A stretch of DNA of 64,000 nucleotides. It comes from Microbacterium sp. CFH 31415 (GTDB lineage Bacteria > Actinomycetota > Actinomycetes > Actinomycetales > Microbacteriaceae). Where the stretch lies: the NCBI RefSeq assembly GCF_022538185.1, contig NZ_JAKYXC010000009.1, forward strand, positions 214,901-278,900, written 5' to 3'. Below the pieces are notes generated by a model. That model did no database searches. It saw only the letters and a list, made by a program, of their open reading frames with translations, and was not told the origin of the DNA. A program made the translations under genes and the position numbers. Positions 1-10,859 of this stretch are shown piece by piece. How positions within the stretch are numbered: position 1 is the stretch's first letter; every line of letters starts with the position of its first letter.

Positions 1-747
1 AGTGGAGTGTTCATGTCGGTGAGCAGCGCGGTGGTGGCCACGCCCGAGTCGGTGCCCAGGGCCACCATCGTGCGGGCGAGCTCGCGCGCCTTGTCGACGT
101 CACGCATGAAGGCGCCGGAGCCGAACTTCACGTCGAGCACGAGCGAGTCGGTGCCCTCGGCGATCTTCTTCGACATGATGCTCGACGCGATCAGCGGGAT
201 CGCCTCCACGGTGCCGGTCACGTCGCGCAGCGCGTAGAGCTTCTTGTCGGCGGGGGCGAGGCCAGATCCGGCGGCGCAGATGACGGCGCCGACGTCGCGC
301 AGCTGTGCGAACAGCTCGTCGTTCGAAAGGGCGGCCGTCCAGCCGGGGATGGACTCGAGCTTGTCGAGCGTGCCGCCGGTGTGGCCGAGGCCGCGGCCCG
401 AGAGCTGCGGCACGGCGACGCCGAAGGCTGCGACGAGCGGCGCGAGAGGCAGCGTGATCTTGTCGCCGACTCCGCCGGTGGAGTGCTTGTCGACCGTGGG
501 CTTGCCGAGTCCGGCGAAGCTCATGCGCTCGCCCGAGGCGATCATCGCGTCGGTCATGACGCGGATCTCCTCGCGCGTCATGCCGTTGAGGAGCACCGCC
601 ATCGCGAACGAGGCCATCTGCGAGTCGGCTACGTAGCCGCGGGTGTAGGCATCGACCATCCATCGCAGCGCGTCGCCGGGGACTGCTCCGCCGTCGCGCT
701 TGGCCCGGATGACGTCGACGGCGTCGAACGGCTCCACCGTGCTCATC
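1..747 (-). CDS. deoA: Thymidine phosphorylase, C-terminal part outside window
   Basis: Pyrimidine-nucleoside phosphorylase, which splits thymidine (or uridine) with phosphate into base and deoxyribose-1-phosphate during salvage. The reading frame is open from an ATG at 747 to the window edge, giving the first 249 residues. It reads as a glycosyltransferase family 3 / nucleoside phosphorylase II protein: the helical N-terminal domain is followed by the phosphate- and nucleoside-binding stretch DKHSTGGVGDK at about residues 86-96. The start overlaps the end of cdd by an ATGA-type junction, so it is the last visible gene of the nucleoside uptake/salvage operon. Incomplete only because the window ends. 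Confidence 0.93.
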
Positions 748-1144
748 GCGCGGCCTCCTCCAGATCGCGCGGTCCGAACGCGTCGGGCAGCACCTCATCG
801 ATCGTGCGGATGCCCGACACCGTCTCGAGCAGCATCCCGGGGATCGCGAACTCGTACAGCAGCTGACGGCACCGCCCGCACGGCATGATCGTGTGGCCTT
901 CGCCGTTCACGCACACGAACGCGACGAGGCTGCCTCCGCCCGACATCGCGAGCTCGCTCACGAGCCCGCACTCGGCGCACAGCGTCACGCCGTACGACGC
1001 GTTCTCCACGTTGCACCCGGTCACGATGCGCCCGTCGGTCACCAGCGCGGCGGCGCCCACCTTGTAGCGCGAGTACGGCGCGTAGGCGCGCTTCATGGCG
1101 TCGGTCGCGGCCGCCCGCAGCTCATCCCAGTCGATGTCGGTCAC
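743..1144 (-). CDS. cdd: Cytidine deaminase
   Basis: Zinc-dependent cytidine/deoxycytidine deaminase of 133 residues, the usual size of the small homotetrameric bacterial type. It converts (deoxy)cytidine to (deoxy)uridine for pyrimidine salvage. The zinc/catalytic motifs are complete: C56-A-E58 (zinc Cys and proton-shuttle Glu) and P88-C-G-R-C92 (two further zinc Cys), preceded by the nucleoside-binding NVENASYG. It sits between the nucleoside ABC transporter genes and deoA, overlapping deoA by 4-5 nt. The context supports a single operon that imports and then degrades nucleosides. Confidence 0.96.
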   Translation of the reverse strand: MTDIDWDELRAAATDAMKRAYAPYSRYKVGAAALVTDGRIVTGCNVENASYGVTLCAECGLVSELAMSGGGSLVAFVCVNGEGHTIMPCGRCRQLLYEFAIPGMLLETVSGIRTIDEVLPDAFGPRDLEEAAR

Positions 1145-1197
1145 GCACGGCCTTTCTCTACAGCGGTATCAGGAGGGTCGGATGCCTGCATCCTCGG

Positions 1198-2484
1198 TCA
1201 GCCCTTGATGTAGGGCTTGCCCGCCGCAGCGGGCCCGCGGATCTGCCCGGCGAATCCGGCCACCGCGATGATGGTCACCAGGTACGGCAGCATCAGCATG
1301 AACTCGCTCGGGATCGGCGTCTTGAGCACCGTGAGCAGGTTCTGCAGGTTCGTCGCGAATCCGAAGAGGAGCGCCGCGAGGGTGGCCCGGATCGGATCCC
1401 AGCGACCGAAGATGACGGCGGCGAGGGCGATGAAGCCGAGTCCGGCGGTCATCTCCTTCGTGAACTGGCCGACCGACACGAGGGTGAAGAACGCGCCGCC
1501 GATGCCGGCGATCGCACCCGCGAGCGAGACGTTCCAGAACCGGCTCGTGTTCACCTTGATGCCGACGGTGTCGGCGGCCTGCGGGTGCTCGCCGACCGCA
1601 CGGAGACGCAGGCCCCACCGGGTGCGGTAGAGGCCCCATGCCACCACACCGACCGTGATGTACATCAGGTAGACGATGAACGTCTGGTTGAACAGCACGG
1701 GTCCGATGATCGGGATGTCGCCCAGGAGCGGGATCTCCATGCGCGTGAACCGGATCGGACGGTTCAGCGTCGCCTCGTTCGGCACGAGCAGGGCCCCGTA
1801 GAGGAACCCGGTGAGTCCGGTGACGAGCACGTTGAGCACCACACCGACGATCACCTGGTCGACCAGATACTTGATCGAGAAGGCGGCGAGCACGAACGCC
1901 ACCAGCACACCGCCGACCATCGCACCGAGGAGGCCGACGAACGGGTTGCCCGTGATGCTCGAGATCAGTGCGGCGCTGAACGCGCCGAGAAGGAACTGAC
2001 CCTCGATCGCGACGTTGACCACGCCGACCCGCTCGCCGATGACACCGCCCAGCGCGCCGAAGATCAACGGGACCGAGAGCGACACGGCGCCGAACAGCAG
2101 GCCGGTGACGGGCACGAGCCCCCCGGCGGCCGCCCAGGTGAGGAAGGCGAAGATCGCCAGGACGCCGTAGACGATCGGCAGCCACACGCCCGTCCGACGG
2201 TAGGACCAGGCGTTCCAGACGGCCCACAGCGTGAGCAGCACGAGCACCACCAGCACTCCCCAGCTGGTGGCGGCCGTCGGCACGCTGACGTTGGGGATCT
2301 CCAGCGACGAGGACCGGTCGCTGAGGCGGAAGGTGCTCAGGCCGTCGCGCGGCACGAGGAGGAACAGCAGGAACAGCAGGACCGTGGTGATGCCGAGGCT
2401 GATGGCCATCTTCCAGTGGCGCACCTTGACGGTCGCGAGCTGGATCGTGCCGTCGGCAGCGGTGGCGGGGGCGAGCGTGGTCAT
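1198..2484 (-). CDS. Nucleoside ABC transporter permease (second subunit)
   Basis: Integral membrane permease of 428 residues, of the branched-chain/ribose-type permease superfamily (BPD_transp_2) that pairs with BMP lipoproteins (NupQ/RnsD-like). Residues from about 25 to 130 hold the first hydrophobic helices. The conserved core begins with FGALGGVIGERVGVVNVAIEG and continues with a RLRAVGEHPQAADTVGI loop, the typical cytoplasmic ATPase-contact motif. The ATG at 2484 was chosen over an upstream in-frame start because it overlaps the stop of the preceding permease gene by four bases (ATGA). Substrate (purine or pyrimidine nucleosides) is inferred from cdd and deoA downstream. Confidence 0.9.
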   Translation of the reverse strand: MTTLAPATAADGTIQLATVKVRHWKMAISLGITTVLLFLLFLLVPRDGLSTFRLSDRSSSLEIPNVSVPTAATSWGVLVVLVLLTLWAVWNAWSYRRTGVWLPIVYGVLAIFAFLTWAAAGGLVPVTGLLFGAVSLSVPLIFGALGGVIGERVGVVNVAIEGQFLLGAFSAALISSITGNPFVGLLGAMVGGVLVAFVLAAFSIKYLVDQVIVGVVLNVLVTGLTGFLYGALLVPNEATLNRPIRFTRMEIPLLGDIPIIGPVLFNQTFIVYLMYITVGVVAWGLYRTRWGLRLRAVGEHPQAADTVGIKVNTSRFWNVSLAGAIAGIGGAFFTLVSVGQFTKEMTAGLGFIALAAVIFGRWDPIRATLAALLFGFATNLQNLLTVLKTPIPSEFMLMLPYLVTIIAVAGFAGQIRGPAAAGKPYIKG

Positions 2485-3872
2485 GCGGCCACCGCCTTCT
2501 TCGCAGCCTTGGCTCTCGCCTTGGCGGCCTTCTCGGCGTCGGTCTTCGGCAGGAAGAAGATCGCGCGCACCAGCGGCGGGGCCGCGATGAAGAGCACGAT
2601 GAGCGACTGCACGACGAGGACGATGTCGACGGGGATGCCCTGCGAGGCCTGCATGGTGAACGAACCCGCCTTCAGGGCGCCGAAGAGGATGCCGGCGGCG
2701 AAGACGCCCCACGCGCGACTGCGGCCGAGGAGAGCGACGGTGATGGCATCGAACCCGATGCCGGCATCGATGAACCCGTCGAAGCCGCTGACCACCGAGC
2801 CCTGGATCTGGTTCATGGCGGCCAGACCCGCGAGGCCTCCGGCGAAGAGCATCGCGTAGATGTACATGCGCTGCACCGAGATGCCGGCCGCGCGCGCCGC
2901 GTGGGGGTTCTCACCCACGGCACGCAGGCGGAAGCCGAGGCTGGAGCGCTCGACGAGCCACCACACGAACACCGTCGCGGCGATGACGATGAGGAAGCCC
3001 CAGTCGAGCAGGGGGAAGCGCGGCCCGAAGAGGTCGGGGAACTGCGCAGTGGGCGGCGTCGGATCCGAGATCGGCTGATCCTCGGCGGCGCGCTGCAGCA
3101 GCCCGGGAGTGCGGACCATCCACGTCACCAGGTAGAACGCGACGTAGTTGAGCATGATCGTGAGGATCACCTCGTGCGCGCCGGTGCGGGCCTTCAGCAC
3201 GCCGACGATGCCACCCCAGATCGCACCACCCGCGATGCCGGCGGCCAGGGTGAGCGGGAGGTGGATGAACATCGGCAGGTCGAGGTTGAAGGTCACGAGA
3301 CCGGCCACCGCGGCGGCGATGAGCATCTGGCCGCGACCACCGATGTTGAACAGGCCGACGCGGAACGCGAGAGCCACACCGAGGCCGGCGGCGATGAGCG
3401 GCGCCGCGAAGCCGAGCGTGTTCGTGATGGGGCGGATCTGCGTCAGGAAGTCGGGGGCGCGCGGATTGAACACCGCGCCGCGGAACAGGGCCTCATAGCC
3501 GCCGTACACCGAGTTCCAGATCGCGATGAGCGTGTCGCCGGGGCGGGCGAAGAAGTAGGCGGATGCCGCGCGCACGTCCTCGTCGGTCACTGCCATGAGA
3601 ATGCCGCCGACGATCATCGCCGCGACGATCGCGAGGACGGTCGTCACCCAGTTGCTGCGCAGGAGGTCCTTGATGAACGCGTTCTGGCGCGGCGGCGGCG
3701 GGACCTCGCCGCCAGGCGTGGCGGGGGTCGCGGGCTCCGCGGGGGTTGCGGGCGCGGCAGCGGTGACCGGAGTCCCGGTCAGCGGGCCGGAGACCGGCGG
3801 AAGCTGCTCGGGCGGAAGCCCCCTGGTCGGGTCCGGCGCACCCGGCGTCGTCCCCTTGGCGTCGTCGTTCAC
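2481..3872 (-). CDS. Nucleoside ABC transporter permease (first subunit)
   Basis: Permease of 463 residues, paralogous to the next gene. The first 75 residues are a Pro/Ala/Thr-rich cytoplasmic tail. Hydrophobic helices then start at LLRSNWVTTVLAIVAAMIVG. The ATPase-contact loop reads RLRAVGENPHAARAAGI and the family core FRVGLFNIGGRGQMLIAA is present, as in NupP/RnsC-like subunits of BMP-dependent importers. The C-terminus is basic (Lys/Ala-rich). It is joined by four-base overlaps to the ATPase gene before it and the second permease after it, which suggests translational coupling and a heterodimeric membrane channel. Confidence 0.9.
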   Translation of the reverse strand: MNDDAKGTTPGAPDPTRGLPPEQLPPVSGPLTGTPVTAAAPATPAEPATPATPGGEVPPPPRQNAFIKDLLRSNWVTTVLAIVAAMIVGGILMAVTDEDVRAASAYFFARPGDTLIAIWNSVYGGYEALFRGAVFNPRAPDFLTQIRPITNTLGFAAPLIAAGLGVALAFRVGLFNIGGRGQMLIAAAVAGLVTFNLDLPMFIHLPLTLAAGIAGGAIWGGIVGVLKARTGAHEVILTIMLNYVAFYLVTWMVRTPGLLQRAAEDQPISDPTPPTAQFPDLFGPRFPLLDWGFLIVIAATVFVWWLVERSSLGFRLRAVGENPHAARAAGISVQRMYIYAMLFAGGLAGLAAMNQIQGSVVSGFDGFIDAGIGFDAITVALLGRSRAWGVFAAGILFGALKAGSFTMQASQGIPVDIVLVVQSLIVLFIAAPPLVRAIFFLPKTDAEKAAKARAKAAKKAVAA

Positions 3873-5389
3873 GCGGCTACCCCGTCTCCCGGCGTCTCGC
3901 CGGCCATCATCAGTCCCAGAACATCGCGCGGGGTGTCACCCGGTACGATTCCGACGATCGCGCCGCGGTACATCACGGCGATGCGGTCGGCGAGGGCGGC
4001 GACCTCGTCGAGTTCGGTCGACACCACGAGCACCGGCACCCCGGCGTCGCGCGTCTCGACGATGCGCGTGTGGATGAACTCGATGGAGCCCACGTCCACA
4101 CCGCGGGTCGGCTGGGCAGCCACCAGCAGCTTGAGGTCGCGGCTCATCTCGCGCGCGATCACCACCTTCTGCTGGTTGCCGCCCGAGAGCGTGCCGGCGG
4201 GCACGTCAGGACCCTGGGTGCGGATGTCGTATTCGGCGATGCGTGCCTGCGCGAACTCGTGCAGCACACCTCGCATGACGGTGCCGCCTCGCACGAACTC
4301 CGAGTCGCCCGAGCGGTCGAGGATCAGGTTCTCAGCAACCGTGAACCCGCCGACGAGACCGTCCTCGGTGCGGTCTTCGGGTACGAAGCCGACGCCTTCG
4401 TCGAGGATGCCGCGCACGCTCTTGCCGATGAGCTCGACGCCGTCGAGCGTGATCGAGCCGGAGGCACGGTCCGCGAGGCCGACGATGGCCTCCACAAGCT
4501 CGGTCTGACCGTTGCCCTGGACGCCGGCGAGGGCGACCACCTCACCGGGCTTGACGTCGAAGCTCACACTGTCGACGACGACCGCGCCGGCCGGCGTGAG
4601 CACGCGGAGGTCCTTGACCTCGAGGCCGCCGCCGTCGCTGACCTTCGGCGGTCCCTTGTGCACGGTCAGCTCGACCGCGCGTCCCACCATGAGAGACGCC
4701 AGCTCGGCGTTGGTGGCGGTGGGGGCCGCTTCGCCCACGACCTTGCCGAGCCGGATGACGGTGATGCGGTCGGCGACGGCGCGGACCTCACGAAGCTTGT
4801 GGGTGATGAAGACGATGGAAGTGCCCTCGTCGCGCAGCTGGCGCATGATCGCCATGAGCTCGTCGGTCTCCTGCGGCGTCAGCACCGCGGTCGGCTCGTC
4901 GAACACGAGCACCTTGGCGTCGCGCGAGAGAGCCTTGATGATCTCGACGCGCTGCTGGACGCCGACCGGCAGGTCGCCGACGATCGCGTCGGGGTCGACC
5001 TGGAAGCCGAAGCGCTGCGCGACGTCGCGCACGTGCTGGCGGGCCTTGGGCAGGTCGAGCGCGCCGAGGCCCTTGGTGTCCTCATGGCCGAGCATGACGT
5101 TCTCGGCGACAGTGAAGACGGGGATGAGCATGAAGTGCTGGTGCACCATGCCGATACCGGCGGCCATCGCATCACCGGGGCCCCGGAAGTGCTGCACGAC
5201 GTCGTCGAGGAGGATCTCCCCCTCATCGGCCTGGTACAGGCCGTAGAGGACGTTCATCAGTGTTGATTTGCCTGCGCCGTTCTCGCCCAGGAGGGCGTGG
5301 ATCTCTCCGGGCTGGACCACCAGATCGATGTGGTCGTTCGCGACGAGGGACCCGAAACGCTTCGTGATCCCACGGAGCTCGAGCTTCAT
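3869..5389 (-). CDS. Nucleoside ABC transporter ATP-binding protein (two ABC domains)
   Basis: Tandem ATPase of 506 residues, of the RbsA/NupO type that energises BMP-family importers. Domain 1 has an intact Walker A (GENGAGKS, about residues 36-43), a signature LPVGVQQRVEI and Walker B LVFDEPTAVL. In domain 2 the Walker A region is degenerate (GVQGNGQTELVEAI), while the signature LSGGNQQKVVIAREM is intact, the usual asymmetry of this family. The product is cytoplasmic. It is separated from the upstream lipoprotein gene by 99 nt containing a strong stem-loop, so it is probably expressed at a lower level than the lipoprotein. Confidence 0.93.
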   Translation of the reverse strand: MKLELRGITKRFGSLVANDHIDLVVQPGEIHALLGENGAGKSTLMNVLYGLYQADEGEILLDDVVQHFRGPGDAMAAGIGMVHQHFMLIPVFTVAENVMLGHEDTKGLGALDLPKARQHVRDVAQRFGFQVDPDAIVGDLPVGVQQRVEIIKALSRDAKVLVFDEPTAVLTPQETDELMAIMRQLRDEGTSIVFITHKLREVRAVADRITVIRLGKVVGEAAPTATNAELASLMVGRAVELTVHKGPPKVSDGGGLEVKDLRVLTPAGAVVVDSVSFDVKPGEVVALAGVQGNGQTELVEAIVGLADRASGSITLDGVELIGKSVRGILDEGVGFVPEDRTEDGLVGGFTVAENLILDRSGDSEFVRGGTVMRGVLHEFAQARIAEYDIRTQGPDVPAGTLSGGNQQKVVIAREMSRDLKLLVAAQPTRGVDVGSIEFIHTRIVETRDAGVPVLVVSTELDEVAALADRIAVMYRGAIVGIVPGDTPRDVLGLMMAGETPGDGVAA

Positions 5390-5427
5390 ATGTGCACCTT
5401 ATCCACTGTCTCCATCGGGCTGGAAGA

Positions 5428-5463
5428 ACCGCGGCCGGGTGGACTCATCCACCCGGCCGCGGT
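5428..5463 (-). terminator. Stem-loop between lipoprotein and ABC ATPase genes
   Basis: Perfect inverted repeat with 16-bp arms (ACCGCGGCCGGGTGGA) and a 4-nt loop, lying just after the lipoprotein stop and before the ATPase start on the minus strand. There is no U-tract. It probably acts as a partial terminator or 3' mRNA stabiliser, giving more binding protein than transporter. That role is inferred from position and stem strength. Confidence 0.65.
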
Positions 5464-5488
5464 CAGCAGTCGTTCGACTACGCCGAGA

Positions 5489-6616
5489 TCACTGCTGGGG
5501 CGAGCTGGGCGAGGTCACCTCGAGCTCACCCGAGATGATCTGCTCCTGCAGCGCAGCGATCTCGTCGGTCAGGCCCTCGGGCAGCTCCGACTCGAACGCG
5601 CCGAAGCCGGAGAGGCCGACGCCCTCGTTCTCGAGCGTGCCGACGTACGGCGACGCGTCGAACTCACCGGTGGCGGCCTGCATGGTGGCGTCGTACACGG
5701 CCGCATCGATGCGCTTCATGATCGAGAAGAGCACCAGGTCGGCGACCGACGGGTCGACGACGGCGAGGTCGGAGTCCACGCCGATGAGCAGCGAGTCCGA
5801 GCTGGCGTCGGTGATCGCCGCAGCGGCGCTCTGGTAGATCGGGCCGCCGACGGGCAGGACGACGTCGACGCCCTGGTCGAGAATGCCCTGCGCGGTCTGC
5901 TTGGCGGTGTCGTTCGCGGCGAAGCCACCGGTGAACGAGCCCTCCTGAGCCTCGACGTCCCAGCCGAAGGTCTCGACCGCGGCGCCCTTGTCCTCGTTGT
6001 ACTTGGCGGCGCCGTCGACGAAGCCGTCCATGAAGATCGTGACGGGCGGGATCGGGATGCCGCCGAACGTGCCGATCTTGTTGACGCCCTGCTCGGCCGA
6101 CCAGGCGGCCGCGGCGTAGCCGCCGAGGTACGCGGCCTGGACCGTGTCGAACTGGAGCGGCTTGATGTTCTCCGCGTCGGGGGCGCCGTCGCCGTCGGCG
6201 TCGGCGATGTCGTCGATGATCGCGTAGTCGATGTCGGGGTTCGCGGTCGCCGAGGCGATCGTGTCGGCCGAGAGCTTGAAGCCGACGGCCACGATGAACG
6301 TGCAGCCTTCGGCGACGAGGTTCTCGAGGTTCGGCGCGTAGTCGTTCGCCGAAGCCGACTCGACCTCGATGAACTCGACGCCGAGCTCGTCCGACGCCTT
6401 CTCCATACCCATCAGAGCGGACTGGTTGAACGACTTGTCGTTGAAGCCGCCGTCGTCCGAGACGAGGCAGGGCTTGAAGCCCTCGACCGCGACGGGGCCT
6501 TCGGACTCGGAGTTCGTCGGGGTCGCCTCCGGGGCGGAGCCACAGCCCGCGAGGGCGACGAGAAGGCCCGCGGCGGCGACGACGCCGACGAGCTTCTTGG
6601 TGCGTGAGATGGTCAA
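5489..6616 (-). CDS. BMP/PnrA-like nucleoside-binding lipoprotein
   Basis: Extracytoplasmic solute-binding lipoprotein of 375 residues, basic membrane protein (BMP/PnrA) family, the nucleoside receptor for the ABC transporter encoded downstream. The N-terminus is a lipoprotein signal: SRTKK, a hydrophobic core, then LVALAGC with the lipidated Cys at residue 25. Family features include the acidic VSDDGGFNDKSFNQSALMG stretch just after the linker. I chose the TTG at 6616 because GGAGG stands 5 nt upstream and the signal peptide then has normal length. An in-frame ATG at 6664 would add 16 atypical residues. A TAACTT box near 6664-6669 on the minus strand is a possible -10 element. Confidence 0.9.
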   Translation of the reverse strand: MTISRTKKLVGVVAAAGLLVALAGCGSAPEATPTNSESEGPVAVEGFKPCLVSDDGGFNDKSFNQSALMGMEKASDELGVEFIEVESASANDYAPNLENLVAEGCTFIVAVGFKLSADTIASATANPDIDYAIIDDIADADGDGAPDAENIKPLQFDTVQAAYLGGYAAAAWSAEQGVNKIGTFGGIPIPPVTIFMDGFVDGAAKYNEDKGAAVETFGWDVEAQEGSFTGGFAANDTAKQTAQGILDQGVDVVLPVGGPIYQSAAAAITDASSDSLLIGVDSDLAVVDPSVADLVLFSIMKRIDAAVYDATMQAATGEFDASPYVGTLENEGVGLSGFGAFESELPEGLTDEIAALQEQIISGELEVTSPSSPQQ

Positions 6617-6767
6617 CTCAGCCTCCACTTGTATCGCCCCGCGTCCTTCACGGGGACTGCACAAAGTTACCCACTGTGACGCGATGCTTGCAGTCGCGGC
6701 GGGGGGTCGGTGCCGAATGGTTACAAAGACGCAATGTGGCGAGACGGAGGCGTGATCGCCGCGCGAT

Positions 6768-7883
6768 TCAGAGGACGTCGCCGCGGCCGTTGAGCTTCAG
6801 TGCGTCGACGACGCCTTTCACCCGCTGCGCGTGCTCGCTCGTGGTGACCAGCAGCGCGTCGTCGGTGTCGACCACGACGATGTCGCGCACCCCGATCAGG
6901 CTGATGACGCGCGAGGTCTGGCTGACCACGATGCCGCTCGCGGCATCCGACAGCACTCGCGCGTTCTCGCCGAGGATCGCCAGGTCGTTCTTGCGTCCGT
7001 GCGAGTTGAGCTTGGCGAGGCTGGCGAAGTCCCCCACGTCGTCCCAGTCGAAGTGGCCAGGGATGACGGTGAGCCGGCCGCGCGCCGCGGCGGGCTCCGC
7101 CACCGCGTAATCGATCGCGATCTTCTTGAGCTCCGGCCAGACCCGGTCGACGACGGGACCGCGGCGCTCGCGGTCGTCCCAGCCCTCGGCGAGCTCCATG
7201 AGCCCGGCGTGCAGCTCGGGCTCGTTCGCCGCGATCTCGTCCAGCAGCACGTCCGCCCGGCTGATGAACATCCCGGCGTTCCACAGGTAGGAGCGGTCGG
7301 CGAAGTACTCCTTCGCCGTGTCGAGGTCGGGCTTCTCGACGAAGCTGTCGACGAGTGCCGCCTCGGGCGCGCCGTCCACGACGAGCTCGGACCCCTTGCG
7401 GATGTAGCCGAATCCGACCGACGGCTCGGACGGCTGGATGCCGATGGTGCAGATGTAGCCGGCGCGCGCTGTGGCCACGGCCTGGCGCACCGCCCAGTCG
7501 AAGAGGTGGGGCACGCGGATCACATGATCAGCGGCGAACGATCCGATGATGACGTCGGGCTCGCGGCGGAGGAGGACAGCGGCGGCGAGACCGATGGCAG
7601 CGGTCGAGTCGCGTGGTTCCGACTCCAGGAAGACGTTCAGATCGGGGATGCCCGGCAGCTCGCCCTCCACGGCGGCGCGATGCGCGCGGCCGGTGACCAC
7701 CGCGATGCGGTCGGGCCCGGCGAGCGGCTCCAGCCGATCCCACGTGTCGCGCAGCAGGGTCTGACCGGACCCGGTCAGGTCGTGGAGGAACTTCGGCGCG
7801 TCGGCGCGCGAGAGGGGCCACAGTCGGCTGCCGATGCCCCCCGCGGGGATCACAGCGTAGAAGTCCTCGATGGGTTCAGGCAT
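6768..7883 (-). CDS. manC: Mannose-1-phosphate guanylyltransferase
   Basis: Nucleotidyltransferase of 371 residues that makes GDP-mannose from mannose-1-phosphate and GTP, supplying mannosyl donors for glycolipids and cell-wall polymers. The pyrophosphorylase signature GGIGSRLWPLSR lies at residues 15-26, followed by PKFL. Later conserved features are the FVEKPD and WNAGMF motifs and DWDDVG. There is no C-terminal isomerase domain, so it is monofunctional and cytoplasmic. A TACGCT box ends 7 nt before the ATG, so the message is probably leaderless. It is a single gene next to, but separated from, the nucleoside operon. Confidence 0.92.
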   Translation of the reverse strand: MPEPIEDFYAVIPAGGIGSRLWPLSRADAPKFLHDLTGSGQTLLRDTWDRLEPLAGPDRIAVVTGRAHRAAVEGELPGIPDLNVFLESEPRDSTAAIGLAAAVLLRREPDVIIGSFAADHVIRVPHLFDWAVRQAVATARAGYICTIGIQPSEPSVGFGYIRKGSELVVDGAPEAALVDSFVEKPDLDTAKEYFADRSYLWNAGMFISRADVLLDEIAANEPELHAGLMELAEGWDDRERRGPVVDRVWPELKKIAIDYAVAEPAAARGRLTVIPGHFDWDDVGDFASLAKLNSHGRKNDLAILGENARVLSDAASGIVVSQTSRVISLIGVRDIVVVDTDDALLVTTSEHAQRVKGVVDALKLNGRGDVL

Positions 7884-8119
7884 GACGAACAGCGTATCCG
7901 CGACGGCTGTGCGCGTCCGAAAGAACTTTGGTTCTTGCTCCCTGCGAAGGACCTCCCAGGAAGGCGGCCGGTAAGGCTCCCCTACGTCGCCGCCCTGTTC
8001 AAACCGGCAATAGGATGGGAGAAGCGCCCGCGTGACGCCGATGGCCCGAGCCTCCAGTGCCGGACCACCTCAGGGGCAACGTTTCCCGCCCCGCCATGTT
8101 CGATTCAGGGAGGACGGCC
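7884..8119. promoter_or_regulatory. Divergent intergenic region with probable sdh promoter
   Basis: 236 nt between manC and sdhC, which point away from each other. The manC -10 box is at 7891-7896 (minus strand). For sdh, TAGGAT at 8011-8016 is a plausible -10 with no clear -35, which would give a leader of about 100 nt. A GGGAGGA Shine-Dalgarno at 8108-8114 precedes the sdhC start. No gene was recognised here. Confidence 0.45.
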
Positions 8120-8554
8120 GTGTCTGCACCAGCACGCGTCACACCGTCGGTATCCGAGACCACGTCCCGAGTCCCCCGCGGAACTCTGTACCGCGGGAAC
8201 GAAGGCATGTGGTCGTGGGTGCTGCACCGCATCACCGGCATTGCGATCTTCTTCTTCCTGCTGGTCCACGTCCTCGATACGGCGCTCATCCGGGTCTCGC
8301 CCGAGGCCTACGACGCGGTGATCGGCACCTACAAGAACCCGGTGATGGGCATCGGCGAGGTCGCGCTGGTCGGCGCGGTCGCCTACCACGCCTACAACGG
8401 GCTGCGCATCATCCTGGTCGACATGTGGTCGTGGGCCACCCGCCACCAGCGCCAGCTGTGGTGGGGCGTGCTCGGGCTCTGGGCCGTGACGATGCTCGGC
8501 TTCGCTCCGCGTCACCTCATGAACGTCTTCGCCGAGATCGGAGGCGGACACTGA
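8120..8554 (+). CDS. sdhC: Succinate dehydrogenase cytochrome b556 subunit
   Basis: Membrane anchor of succinate:quinone oxidoreductase, 144 residues with three hydrophobic helices. The probable haem-ligand region is LLVHVLDT in the first helix, and HAYNGLR precedes the second. The GTG at 8120 was chosen because GGGAGGA lies 5 nt upstream. In-frame ATGs at 8057 and 8096 lack such a site and would add a polar N-terminus. It is the first gene of the sdhCDAB operon, with a 3-nt overlap into sdhD. The enzyme links the TCA cycle to the respiratory chain. Confidence 0.93.
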   Translation: MSAPARVTPSVSETTSRVPRGTLYRGNEGMWSWVLHRITGIAIFFFLLVHVLDTALIRVSPEAYDAVIGTYKNPVMGIGEVALVGAVAYHAYNGLRIILVDMWSWATRHQRQLWWGVLGLWAVTMLGFAPRHLMNVFAEIGGGH

Positions 8555-9006
8555 TGACCACCATCGCCGAACCGCGCGCACCGCGCGCCACCGTCCGCCG
8601 CAAGGGACCCAACCTCGAGAAGTGGGGCTGGATCTACATGCGCGTCTCGGGCGTGCTGCTGATCGTGCTGATCTTCGGGCACCTCTTCATCAACCTGCTG
8701 ACGGGCACGGGGATCCACCAGATCGACTTCGCCTTCGTCGCCGGGAAGTTCGCCACCCCGTTCTGGCAGTGGTGGGACGTGATCATGCTCTGGCTCGCCC
8801 TCATCCACGGCGCGAACGGCATGCGCACGATCGTCAACGACTACGTCGGCCACGAGACCACTCGCAAGGTGCTGGTGTGGGCGCTGTGGCTGTCGGCGGG
8901 CTTCCTCATCGTCCTCGGCACGCTGGTGGTCTTCACATTCGATCCCTGCCTGGGCGTGACCTCCGACAGCTCGCTGTGGGAGATGTGCCAGAGCGTCGCC
9001 AACTGA
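8554..9006 (+). CDS. sdhD: Succinate dehydrogenase hydrophobic membrane anchor subunit
   Basis: Second membrane anchor, 150 residues, with three hydrophobic segments after a basic N-terminal stretch. Conserved features are [15 protein letters not shown] (candidate haem/quinone-side His) and [13 protein letters not shown]. It overlaps the sdhC stop by one base and is followed by 26 nt before sdhA. Together with SdhC it holds the SdhAB dimer on the inner face of the membrane and carries the quinone site. Confidence 0.93.
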   Translation: MTTIAEPRAPRATVRRKGPNLEKWGWIYMRVSGVLLIVLIFGHLFINLLTGTGIHQIDFAFVAGKFATPFWQWWDVIMLWLALIHGANGMRTIVNDYVGHETTRKVLVWALWLSAGFLIVLGTLVVFTFDPCLGVTSDSSLWEMCQSVAN

Positions 9007-9032
9007 CCGACAGAGAACGAAAGCACTCTTAC

Positions 9033-10858
<1,826 letters not shown>

Positions 10859-10859
<1 letters not shown>

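Noticed and set aside
4300..4560. Degenerate Walker A in the second half of the nucleoside ABC ATPase as a sign of inactivation
   Set aside because: This asymmetry is normal in RbsA-type tandem ATPases.
7967..7985. Possible DtxR/IdeR iron box upstream of sdhC
   Set aside because: Only about 12 of 19 positions fit the TTAGG...CCTAA consensus, and one half is mostly wrong. Too weak without other sites for comparison.
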